This document shows positions 22,901 through 34,040 of a DNA stretch of 64,000 nucleotides, in pieces. The position numbers and the translations under genes are program-made. The first letter of the stretch is position 1; the number at the start of each line of letters is the position of its first letter. Under the pieces are notes generated by a model, which was given only the letters and a program-made list of their open reading frames with translations, had not been told where the DNA came from and ran no database searches. The DNA is from Utricularia gibba (Eukaryota; Streptophyta; Magnoliopsida; Lamiales; Lentibulariaceae), in assembly GCA_002189035.1 (NCBI GenBank), contig NEEC01000004.1:4154001-4218000 (forward strand), written 5' to 3'.

Positions 22901-25765
22901 TGGATGTGGGGCTATTGGATCTCACCATTGATGTATGCTCAAAATGCGATCTTAGTGAATGAATTTCTCGGAAAGAGTTGGAGCCATGTAATAACATTTT
23001 GCAGCTTTTCTTGTTTGATTAGAAAAACTCAATGAAAGGTTTACAGGTTGCTTTGAATTCAAGTGAGTCACTTGGAGTACAAGTGCTCAAGTATAGAGGC
23101 ATTTTTCCAGAGGCAAAATGGTATTGGATCGGTGTTGGAGCACTCATTGGATTCATGTTCTTGTTCAACTTCTTAGCAATCTTGGCTCTGACTTGGCTAA
23201 ACCGTAAGTATTTAGTTATGGTGCAAATTACAATACTCAGACCTTGAATGAGAAACACAAGATGCATGTAACTGATGCAGCCTACGGGAAAACACAAACT
23301 CTTTTATCCCAAGAAACAATTGAAGTGAAGTCATCCAGCAATCAAAGAGATATGTCATCATCCTTATCAAGAGTGGGAAGTATACAAAATATTGATTCGA
23401 ATCCACAAAAAGGGATGATTCTACGATTCCAACCTCTTTCTATTATATTTGATGATATTCATTATTTTGTAGATATGCCAAAGGTAAATGACTAATCTAG
23501 AGCTCAAGTTCACTTCTACAGAACTTTTGTTTTACATTGAGTCCATCATGGTTTCCAATAGGAAATGAAAGCTCATAATCTGGGAATTAATAAACTAGAG
23601 CTTCTGAAAGGTGTAAGTGGAGCCTTTAGACCAGGTGTTTTGACAGCCCTTATGGGAGTCAGTGGAGCAGGCAAAACTACTCTGATGGATGTTTTAGCTG
23701 GAAGGAAAACAAGAGGACATATTGAAGGAACAATCAAAATATCTGGATATCCAAAGAAGCAAGTATCATTTGCTCGGATATCAGGTTACTGTGAGCAAAC
23801 TGACATTCATACACCTCATGTTACAGTCTATGAATCACTTCTGTTCTCTGCTCGTCTTCGTTTACCAACTGAAGTTAATGATGAAACAATAAGGGTATGT
23901 TTGTTAGTTTATAAATATTATTAGTAAATAAAGTTGCATACTCTTGTATAACAAAAAACAAAAAGAATTGCAGATGTTTGTAGAGGAAGTCATGGAACTG
24001 GTTGAACTTACACCACTAAGAAATGGTCTAGTTGGATTTCCTGGTGAGAATGGTCTCTCAACTGAACAAAGAAAGAGACTAACTATTGCGGTTGAGCTTG
24101 TTGCAAACCCTTCGATCATTTTTATGGATGAGCCAACATCAGGACTAGATGCTAGAGCTGCTGCCATTGTGATGAGAACTGTGAGGAACACAGTTGACAC
24201 TGGACGAACAATCGTGTGCACCATCCATCAACCAAGCATTGATATCTTTGATGCATTTGATGAGGTTTGTATCATCGCAATCATCTTCAATCCAATCGCA
24301 TGGTAGTTTAATGAATCTAGTTTTGATATTCATTTCAGTTGCTGCTACTAAAACGAGGAGGTGAAGAAATATATGCTGGTTCATTGGGGAGACATTGTTG
24401 TGATCTCATTGAGTACTTTGAGGTGAGATGTTTATGAAAATCAGACATGAAAATTATTTTACAAAGTTACTTTTCATGTGAGCTTGTCTTTTTAGAGCAT
24501 ACAAGGGGTTAAAAAAATCAATGATGGTTATAACCCTGCAACATGGATGTTGGAAGTTACTTCATCAATGACAGAAGAAATACTTGGTATTGATTTTGCG
24601 GAGATATACAAGAATTCTGATTTACATAGGTAGTATATTAAAGCATTTTTTATTAACTTGTTCATCATTTTAATCTTATTCTAACAATATTCTCAGGAAA
24701 AACAAAGCATTGGTCATGGCTTTGAGCATACCAACACCAAACTCAAAAGAACTACATTTTTCAACCCCATATTCACAATCCTTATGGACACAATGCGCCA
24801 TTTGCTTATGGAAACAAACACGAGCATATTGGAGGAATCCCTCTTTCACAGCAGTGAAGCTCCTTTTCACTTTCTTTATAGCCATCATCATTGGAACTAT
24901 ATTCTTCAATCTTGGCAACAAAAGGTACTTGTTATTTATATTACATTATGAGAGAAGCTCACATCTATATTCTCTAACACTCAATGTGCAGGAGAACTGA
25001 ACAAGACATCTTCAATGCAATTGGTTCTATGTATAATGCTGTATTATTTCTGGGAGTTCAAAGTGCTGCATCCGTTCAACCAGTAGTAGATAATGAGAGA
25101 ACAGTGTACTATAGAGAAAGAGCTGCAGGAATGTACTCATCTCTACCATATGCATTTGGCCAGATTGTTGTTCAACTCCCCTACTTATTCACACAGACAA
25201 TCATCTATGGTGTGATAGTATATGCAATGATCGGATTCGAATGGAGCTCGGTGAAGTTCATATGGTTTATTTTTTTCATGTTCTTCACCTTCATCTACTT
25301 CACATTATATGGGATGATGCTGGTGGCATTGACACCAAACCAAAACATTGCCTCAATCATAGCAAGTGCATTTTATGCACAGTGGAACCTTTTCTCAGGA
25401 TTCATTATTCCGAAAACAGTAAGCTACCATCTGTTAAACCATATTCTAGTTTTTTTGTAACATGATAGCATTCCAAAATAACATAACACCCCTTTTTGTT
25501 CTTGTAGAGGATTCCTGTGTGGTGGCAATGGAACTATTACCTTGACCCCATCAGTTGGACACTTAATGGACTTGTTACATCCCAATTTGGAGACATACAA
25601 GACATGCTTGACACTGATCAGACTGTGGAGAGTTTTGTGCATAGCTTCTTTGGTTTCAAGCATGACAGATTGGGATATGCTGCAGTGATTGTCGTTGCAT
25701 TTGGCCTAGTTTATGGCATCATATTCACTGTGTCGATCAAGATGTTTAACTTTCAAAAGAGATAG
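19907..25765 (+). CDS. Full-size ABCG/PDR transporter, copy 2 (disrupted as given)
   Basis: Tandem paralogue of the preceding gene with the same domain order. Twenty-two exons: 19907-20225, 20281-20400, 20474-20562, 20661-20745, 20816-20975, 21061-21137, 21222-21275, 21361-21451, 21524-21825, 21904-22185, 22258-22574, 22638-22798, 22884-22987, 23047-23203, 23281-23483, 23562-23894, 23974-24264, 24339-24422, 24496-24629, 24697-24924, 24992-25418, 25508-25765. ATG is present. Walker A, signature, Walker B and H-loop motifs of both NBDs are intact. Frames break in two G5 runs (20095-20099, exon 1; 20351-20355, exon 2); adding one G to each gives the family sequence and a total of 1426 codons. 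The acceptor before exon 5 lacks AG. The intron that copy 1 has after FGQ is absent here. The linker between TMD1 and NBD2 is shorter than in copy 1. Substrate unknown. Confidence 0.9.
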
Positions 25766-28115
25766 ATATGAAATGTGTGGGGTAGTGTTTTGTAATATTT
25801 CTAATTTTTAAAAGACTGACTACTTGTATGTTTTCTTGTGATTCATTTTGGTGTCAAGTCGTGAATCGGTCTTTCGTTGGTTAATGAAATTACACATATT
25901 TAAAATCTCAAATCTCAACTAATCTTATGATTAAGAATTGTTAAAATAAGGCACATCTTTAGGTCTTTTGGGATTAGAAGAAACAAAAAGCTTGTTCATT
26001 ATATCATTTTTAAATGTGAGAAAACCATGCAACTTCTTGAGACTAGATTGAAAGTCAAGAATTACAAACTGTTGAGAGTAAATTTCAATGAGACTCAATG
26101 CTATGGTTTCAACATTGAGGATGACATTCTAATGGGAATTAAGTATACATTCTATTTTCTAACATAGATTTAATAGATACTCAGTTTTTCCTCTATCATA
26201 ATTATCATCATTCTATTGATGATTCTTGGGTTGTTGTCCCTATATGCTCATAAACAATAGGGTAGCAATATCATAAAAATGTTCATCTCTCAATTACATA
26301 ATTTTAGAAATTGCTATATTTATTATTTAGATTTGAATAAATTATTAATTTCAAAAATACACTGTAATATAATTATCTATTCGTATTTTATTTTATTTTT
26401 ATCATCGTCTCATCAATTATAAATATTTATTTTTACCCATTAATCGAAATAAAAAATATTAAACGTATTTTGCCATTAACACTGTGAATTCATTTTAAAA
26501 ATATATCCACAATGGAAATATTTAAAAAGAACTTTTTAGTTGTTGTCTATTCTTTTTGAATCGAAATTGTTATCATTCTCTAAAAAAAATCCAATAAGAT
26601 GATACACTATATATTCATCAGTAATACTATGTCTCGAACGTTTGTTATTAAATGCAACACCTTGATCATGGATATCCAATTGTTTTGAAAAAAAAAACTA
26701 TTATGCGCCGTTTATACCACTAAGCGATGTCTGTTTTTTTGTTTAAAAAAATTTAGATAAATATTTATGTGCATTTAATATAGCAACATATTTGAGATAA
26801 TTATGAGATATTTAGATCAATATTTACATTGTATAACAACTAATTAAACAGTATAACATATCTATTTATTAGGTTTTTTTCAACATCATGCATTTTAAAT
26901 ACAAATAATATTGAATATATCATTCTTTTTTATAGTATTCATAAAATAATATCTATAAATATGAAACACACTGATAAAAAAGGGAAATGTAAATATACGC
27001 TAACATTTCATTATATTTTTTTGAATAAAATGATTTATTTTAAATTCAAATAATAATTTTTTATTTTGTTAAAGACGTTTGAAAAGATGGTCATTTCTCA
27101 AATTATATAAAAAATAGATGATTATTTCTCAAACAAACTCAATATTATCTATTTGTAGGGTTGAAAATTTGACAACATTGTGAAATGTTTGTTTCTATAA
27201 GCTTTTTTTTTCCCAATAAAACATTCTCCCCAGCCTAATAAACCTAATTTAATTGTGGAAATGGGGTTTGTAACCTCCATAAGTTCAATGTCTATACATG
27301 TGAGCTCCCACAAGGTAGAGAGAGATAGGTGTCCTTAGGGGATGGTCCATCACAAGCCAATAATTCACTATGACCAAATGCTGTGCGGATGGATCAAATC
27401 CATGGATTCTGGGGTGAAACCTTCACTTGTTTTTTTTTACTGCAAGTGAAAATTTACTGTTTCTGGTTCATGGTTTGTATGGTAGCAAACGGTTCCACGG
27501 GCGGTTCAGGGTTTGTGTGGCCTGAACCGATGCTGTGGTTGAGTGGGGTTCCAAGGACACTGCTGCAAGCGACATAAAACCTTCCTTGTGGCTGCTGCAG
27601 CTGCAGACACTTGAAGGCCTTCTCCTACATTACAAAAATAGACTTGGTTAGATGGAGATTGCTGGTGCTATTAAATATCGCTTTTGACATTTTGTAAATG
27701 CCTTGTCTGCTTCACTGTTTATCTGTCAGATTGACAGAACTTTCAAGTCATGTCATTTGTACATTCAGAATTTAGGCAAGAATTCAAGAAATGGGGCCTG
27801 TTTATGACAGACAATCAACCCCCAAGAGCCAGTTACTTTTCAATAATACATGCCAGCCGTCCCTTGCTATGTGTTCACGAGTTTGTGTGAGTTACCTCAC
27901 TGATGCTCTCGGAAATCATGCAGATTTTACTCACTAAACAAGAGTTGCATATTATCCGACGATGGAAGTTAGACAGAACAAGGTAAAAAGTCGACTCTGG
28001 TCTTGTACAAGGCCGCAAACAAGTGAAAAAAAACAGCTCTTGTACCCAGAAGCTCAGAGTTTCAAACTGTCTGTCATCTATCATGGCATATGTTATTTCA
28101 TCACTAAGCTTTTGG
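25766..28115. other. AT-rich spacer with one GC-richer patch
   Basis: Between PDR copy 2 and the FLZ gene. It is A/T-rich to about 27200. A GC-richer patch at 27480-27600 carries an unexplained open frame ending in TAA (see findings). The part next to 28115 probably includes the FLZ 3' UTR. No other gene is seen. Confidence 0.5.
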
Positions 28116-29333
28116 TTATTTGTATGGCTTCTCGGCCAGATCTATCTCGTCGTTCTCGAAAACATCATCCAATTCCATAGCTGCAGAACGGCAGCTGTTG
28201 CTGCAGAATCCTATCTCACCCCTGAAGGACAAGAAGAAGAAGAAATAAATTGTCAGTCTCTTTGGAAGAGAACTTCTTTGTGATTGTGCGAGCTGGGCTA
28301 ACCTGTACATGTACACATCTTCACCATCCAGGCTCTTATTGCAAGCATGGCAAACTTTCAAGAAGTCATCCAGTGGATAACTCTCAAGAGGTACACTGTC
28401 CTTGCAGTTGATCATTGTACTGTGAACGTTGCCATCATGAAATTCGAATATGCAGTCTCCAAAGATATGTGTAACTTTCGGGTTGGGGCCATGCTTTCTA
28501 ACACACGTATAATCTTCAGAAAGTTCTATTTCACTTGCTGGAATGGAACAAACAAAACCAGCTTCAGATTGAACAGATGTTTGCATTCCCTCATAAAGAG
28601 AATCACTTCCTTCCACCAGCTTAGAGTGAACAAGGCTTGTCCTTGGTTTATTCTCAGAAACGGAGTTTCCTATTCCAAAACTTGTAGACTCTACTGCGCA
28701 AGAAGGGAATCCTTTCCAAGACATAGTGTCAGGTGCAACTTCTCCTATCTCAAAAACGACACCAGAATCACACTTCTGGAATTCAGATGTGTTTGAAGTA
28801 CTAGTTTCAGGTGCAACTTCTCCGATCTCAAAAACGACACCAGAATCACACTTTTGGAATTCAGATTTGTTTGAAGTACCAGGAAAGCTAGGAGCATGTT
28901 CAGGGAGGGCAGGGGTATTGACTTGGGTATCAAAATTGTTACTTCTCACAGTCACTTGTCGGCCTAAGAAAATGCTCTTGTTATCAGGAAACATATTGCT
29001 AGCCCCGGATGTCTTATTTCCACTATCGAGAGCATCTGCAAGCCCCAAGCCTACTTTACCACAACCCCAGCTCTTTGTATGAGCATCATTGTCGGACCTA
29101 GGATGCCTAAACGAGTTTCCAAGACTTAAAAAGATTCGAAAATCTAATGGAGAGGTGGGACTTCTAACTGAATCGGATTCAGAATACTTGGTGTTGAACC
29201 CCACAAACAAGCCGGGTACCTTGAGAATAGAGTTGTAATCATGCTTTTTGTTCAAAACATCACCCACAAACAGGGGCTCCGGTACACCCATCTTTTGATC
29301 CTTCTGAAATGATCTGTTTCTCTTCCTCAGCAT
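28116..29333 (-). CDS. FLZ-type zinc-finger protein (DUF581 family)
   Basis: Two coding exons (29333-28303, 28221-28116) give 379 codons including the stop. The start MLRKRNRSFQKDQ is typical of FLZ proteins, and an upstream acceptor-like sequence suggests a leader intron. The FLZ domain lies near the C-terminus: FLKVCHACNKSLDGEDVYMYRG, then FCSNSCR, which keeps the four zinc-binding cysteines. The intron splits the domain after MYR, the usual place. Family knowledge: FLZ proteins are adaptors that bind SnRK1 kinase subunits in sugar and energy signalling. The middle contains an imperfect tandem duplication of 26 residues (28731-28886). The reading frame is intact. The C-terminal tail is acidic. 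Confidence 0.92.
   Translation of the reverse strand: MLRKRNRSFQKDQKMGVPEPLFVGDVLNKKHDYNSILKVPGLFVGFNTKYSESDSVRSPTSPLDFRIFLSLGNSFRHPRSDNDAHTKSWGCGKVGLGLADALDSGNKTSGASNMFPDNKSIFLGRQVTVRSNNFDTQVNTPALPEHAPSFPGTSNKSEFQKCDSGVVFEIGEVAPETSTSNTSEFQKCDSGVVFEIGEVAPDTMSWKGFPSCAVESTSFGIGNSVSENKPRTSLVHSKLVEGSDSLYEGMQTSVQSEAGFVCSIPASEIELSEDYTCVRKHGPNPKVTHIFGDCIFEFHDGNVHSTMINCKDSVPLESYPLDDFLKVCHACNKSLDGEDVYMYRLAQLAQSQRSSLPKRLTIYFFFFLSFRGEIGFCSNSCRSAAMELDDVFENDEIDLAEKPYK
28731..28886 (-). repeat. Tandem duplication of 78 bases inside the FLZ coding exon
   Basis: Two adjacent copies, 28731-28808 and 28809-28886, are nearly identical and in frame, so each encodes 26 residues around SEFQKCDSGVVFEIGEVAP. Few substitutions between copies suggest a recent event. 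Confidence 0.9.
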
Positions 29334-30340
29334 GATCTTGGAAAGCCAGAACACTGAACAGATTAAGAGAAATCTCAATCAAACCAACGGTGAAAGATAA
29401 AGACTAGATTTTTAACCGCACACAGGAAAAATCTTCCGGGTTTACTGTTCATGGAAACCGCAAAAGCCGATTGTTAACGGCACGGGTGGAGCTTGCTCTC
29501 CTCTTTAGAAAAATGCAAAGTGATGAAAAAACAAGGCAACAAATCAAAATCCTTGTACCCAGAAAAAAAAAACCCAAGGGAAAAAACTCCAAAAACGCTT
29601 GATCAGATCTCGTAAGACAAATGAAAAGAAAACAAAAAGTAAAAAACAAGCTCCACGCACCGACCTTCTGGTGTTCTCCCTCATACCCAAAAGCTAAAAT
29701 CAAATAAAGACACGAACTTGGGGGAGAAAGCAACAAATCTCACCCAAACAACGCATCAGAAAACTCAACAAACAAGGATTGAAGGCAATATACTCAACAA
29801 AAGAACACCTTTCCTCCTGAGGCGTTCAAGAGTCTCTGAGAGATGGGGCTTGTGAGAAATGGAAACGGAGGAGCATTGAAACGAAATGCTCCAGAATAGA
29901 ATAGAGAGAAGAGGGGAGATCAAGACAAACTAGTATGTCTTTATCTCTGGTTTCTGTGTGTACTAATACTTGCAAATGGAGAGTGTGTAGCGTAGTTGTC
30001 CTGGCTATGCGCGTGGGCGTGTGTGTTGCGAGAGAGAGAACCTTGTACAGTACTCTACTTCCTTCTTCTACAACCCCCTCCCCTTCTCTCTCCCTGCTTC
30101 CTGCATCAAAATCAGAGAACCCGTATGCTTCCCACACACTCCCCTTTTTTCCTCAGTTTCCCCTTTTTCCTATCCCCTTCTTTTTGCTACACCTGGCGCT
30201 ACAGTTTTCCAAGCCCATAACAATACACAGAAAAATGGCCCACCACCCAAACCTGTGGTCTCCCATATTCCCAAGAGAAAAAAAAAAAGTCTTCCTGAAA
30301 ATCAGAGACCAAGACTCAGATTCGAAAAAATCTTAATTAT
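29334..30340 (-). promoter_or_regulatory. 5' leader and promoter region of the FLZ gene
   Basis: Gene-like composition continues from the ATG to about 30330, consistent with a leader exon, leader intron and promoter. A strong pyrimidine tract on the plus strand at about 30050-30180 is a GA-rich tract in the sense of the gene, as is common near plant transcription starts. No other gene is evident. Confidence 0.45.
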
Positions 30341-33300
30341 TGATTAGGTGGATTGTGAAGTACAATGATCGTATTAGAAAAATATTATAATCAATTAATT
30401 ATTCATGATTTATATATATATATATATATCTATTTATATTTATTTATTTATATAATATTAAATTTCTCGATATAATATTATTTTGCTCCAATAATCGATT
30501 TTAAATGAAACTCATCTTTGGTTCCATTAAAATTGATTTTCTTTAATGTGGGTAGCTAATACTTAGATTATAATTGAATTTAATTTTTATCCTCTAAGTC
30601 CAATGTATTTATTTTTTTTAACATAAACTAAAATCAATAAAGAATTCATCTTGATTATCCAAATCATACATAAAACAAATTTTATAATAATATATTAAAA
30701 TTAAGAATCTGTTTATACGGACGACTATGTGTGAATCTTAAATACATAAAAAATATAAATTATATTAAAAAATAGATAGACCTAATCAATTATTGTTAAT
30801 ATATAAATTTTTATATATATTTGACTATATCACTTTAACTTCTAAATGTGCTATTGTTTTACCTTAGTATCTAGAAGCCATTCAGTGTTGTTCAAACCCT
30901 CAATCACCCTCCTTGATGAAGGTTGCAATACAACACAAGTGCTTGTTCACCTTATTCTCCATCACATAGTAAATTTCCTCCATCACCTTTGAAGTGAATG
31001 GCTTGAATCTTGATGGTAAACTGGTTGGAGAAGAAGGCATTGAGTAGCAGCTACCCTCCCTCCTCCCTACTTCCATCCAAAGGCCAATGGGAAAAGGGTC
31101 AAAGTGTGTTGTGTTTAGTACATAGGCTGCTACGCCCCCTCCACTTTAATGGTGAATAAGTCACTGGGAGCTGCAAGTAGCAAGTTGCTAGTTGGTAAGA
31201 CCCAACAGTGACCACATCTCTTGCGTCCTTGTCTACTCCTAGCAACACATTTTGAACCACTTGGGTGATTCAACCAGTCACCTGCATCCTATACCCCCTC
31301 TCCCTATGCTTCCACGCTTCCATCCATCCATCTCACCTTCCTCTGCATGACTTACCTCAATAGTAATGAATGGAAAAAATGGGCATGTGTCATGACCCAT
31401 ACTTGTGTTGTAGGATACATTTTATTTTTTTAAGGAAAATATTTCATATAAAATTAAAGAAAATCTTCTATTTAAACATATTTACTTCTTTATACGTAAC
31501 TAATATGAGATATTGTCATATATTTTTAGTTTTATATTTTTCATTTCTTAGACACTCAACATTTTCAGTGAGTACTCCTCCTCTCATCATTAGCACGATC
31601 TCAAGTTTGATTCTGATACCAAATATTACAATCAATTCTCATCTTACACAATGTTATTTACTTAAAATATTCAACTTTCATGGTTTTATGTTTTATCTTT
31701 TTAAGGAAAACACATCATATAAGATTAGAGAAGATCCTCTAAGTAATTTCCTCCCTTATCCGCAATTAATGTAGAATACCATCATAGGTACATCATATAT
31801 TGTATAAAAAAATAATTATTCTATATGTAATTTTTTTATTAAATATGTGAGGAAGAAATTGACAGTAAATACTTTTTAAAATGATTTATAGAGACTATAA
31901 TTCTTTTTTGTATTAACACACATGCATAAACTTATTCAAAAATGTATCTATCAAATAAAACGATATTTTACATATATATTATAATCATATAATACATTTT
32001 AAAATGTAAATACTAATAATTTAAATATATAATTAATTCATCTATCTTATCAGACCTAATATTACACCATACACTGAGAGAGTGGGGCCCCTGTACAATT
32101 TTGGCACCTGAAGTTTTACAAGTTTTCATTATTGATATTTCCTATCTGAAAATCTCATTTCAGGTACCTGCATTTTAAATTTCTCCCAATTCGTGATAAC
32201 GGCACCAAAATTGAAATTTCCTAATTTTTCCAGGCACCAAAATCAAATAAATTTTGCTACAAATCAACAGGAAGAGGCTATAAAAAAATTACAAAAAAGG
32301 AACTCAAATACAGTAAATACAAATTTTATGCCAACTGATTTGACAAAAATAAAATTAAAGGAAAGGTTTCAATATTCGTCTGTTAGAAAACGACAAAATA
32401 GCGGTTGGTGGGGCCCACTCCAAAAGAGAAAAAGAGAAAGAGAGAGAGAGAGGGAGAAGAAGTATCCCGAAAGTCTTCAATCTGCAGTGAAAAGTCGGTG
32501 ACCGGTTTTGCCCTTTTTAAGCTTTTGTTTTTTCCCTTTTTAATAAATACAGCCTGCCTTTTAGAGCCTCGAGGAGCTCATTTTCATCTCTCAACGTGTT
32601 TTTATTCTGTAGTATTATTATAAATATATTTTATATGCAGTTTAAATATAAAATAGATGCAGCTTTTTTAAAAAAATATTTTAAACTTTTTTTATTTTTC
32701 AAAAATTCAGACTTCTTTTATTATTATTCGAATAAAGTCCATTATGTGAGATACGGGAAGTACCTTGTAATTTGACAGCACGAAGAGGGGCTTAATTGTC
32801 ATTTCACCTGAAAGATTGCCTCGCCCCCGCGTCCACTTCGAAAGGGTCCCCGGGTATCCGACACGGTAGCTGACGTCCGTTGTGTGTTCACGACACGGAC
32901 ACGTAGGGAGGAAAATTTTGCAAGGCTAAAGTAAGTAGTATTTAAATCTCAGCTTTATTTTTATTTTTTATTTTTACAAATCATTTATCTCCCATTCTTG
33001 TCAGGGACAATCGATTTTCATGCTTTTTGAATCATTATGATTCAAGAGTCGAACAATTTTTTTTTGTAAATAATATTCTATTATTTTTATTTTAAGTATA
33101 TTAATAATAATATTAATTTGAGAATAATCGTTTAGATAATGATACACAGTGCAGTGATGTCCTTTTCAAGAAGTTGCATCCTGAAGTTTTTTGTTTTCCC
33201 AAAATGGGGGGTCACTCTCGTTAACCTAACCATGGTTAATGGACTAGATCTACCCACAGAGCCTCAACAACTGTATCCTTCATCGCTCGTTACAATTGAT

Positions 33301-34040
33301 AATTGATTTTATTTCATTTATATTTATGCATTTATATATGGGTGTCCTATTTTTTTTATATTTTTAAATGAATTTTATATTTTTTTATCAATTTAATCTT
33401 TTGAGAAATATTATATTTTATGATTTTTCAAGAAGATTTCGATCTAAATTCTTAGTGGAGGTGAATAATGGATATTCTGATAAATATTTAATTAAAAATT
33501 CTTAAATAAGATAAGATTTGAATCATATATCATAAAATTTAGGTATAAATTTTGATACAATTTCGTCAAGAAAGTACATTAAATCTCATAACCATATAAA
33601 TACCTTAGCACCAAGCTATTGAAGTTTTCGAAGTCTTTCAATAAATCTGTGAGTCTAAAATCAGATTTGATGTTTTTGTTTTCTTTTATTTTTCATCAGT
33701 TTTCATATTTTAGAATCAAGTACACATATTTAATCACTTACGACTAATGATCTACAATAAAACAAAATTTTTAAACAAACTGTTTTAAAAAAAAAAAATT
33801 CAATAGTCCAAATTATGAATTATTTGTATAAATGAATAATACTTTTTTAATCATTGAACCCGTAGTTCATGAAACGTGATTTTTCAACGAGCCCGCAAGC
33901 TGCAAACTGAAGTAGCCATCGTTGCAAATGAACAATTTGAAATGCAAGGAGCTCCTTTGCTGATGATCAAAACTTGCCCCGAGGCAAATGGGCATCCTGC
34001 TGCAATTTCAGAAGGCAGGGGGATCAGAACCAGAGTCACT
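30341..34040. other. AT-rich spacer with repeats and a GC-richer island
   Basis: Contains a (TA)n run at about 30412-30430, a (GA)n run at about 32425-32455, diverged repeat copies at 30715-30870 and 31410-31800, and a GC-richer island at 32785-32915. The open frames at 31370-31774 and 32193-32501 resemble no known family. No gene is supported. Confidence 0.5.
30412..30430. repeat. (TA)n microsatellite
   Basis: Uninterrupted alternating TA of about ten units in AT-rich spacer DNA. Confidence 0.8.

Noticed and set aside
28347-28796. 149-codon plus-strand frame
   Set aside because: Antisense to the FLZ coding exon; no family resemblance.
31370-31774. 134-codon plus-strand frame in the spacer
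   Set aside because: AT-driven composition, spans a duplicated block, no recognised domain and no splice or promoter support.
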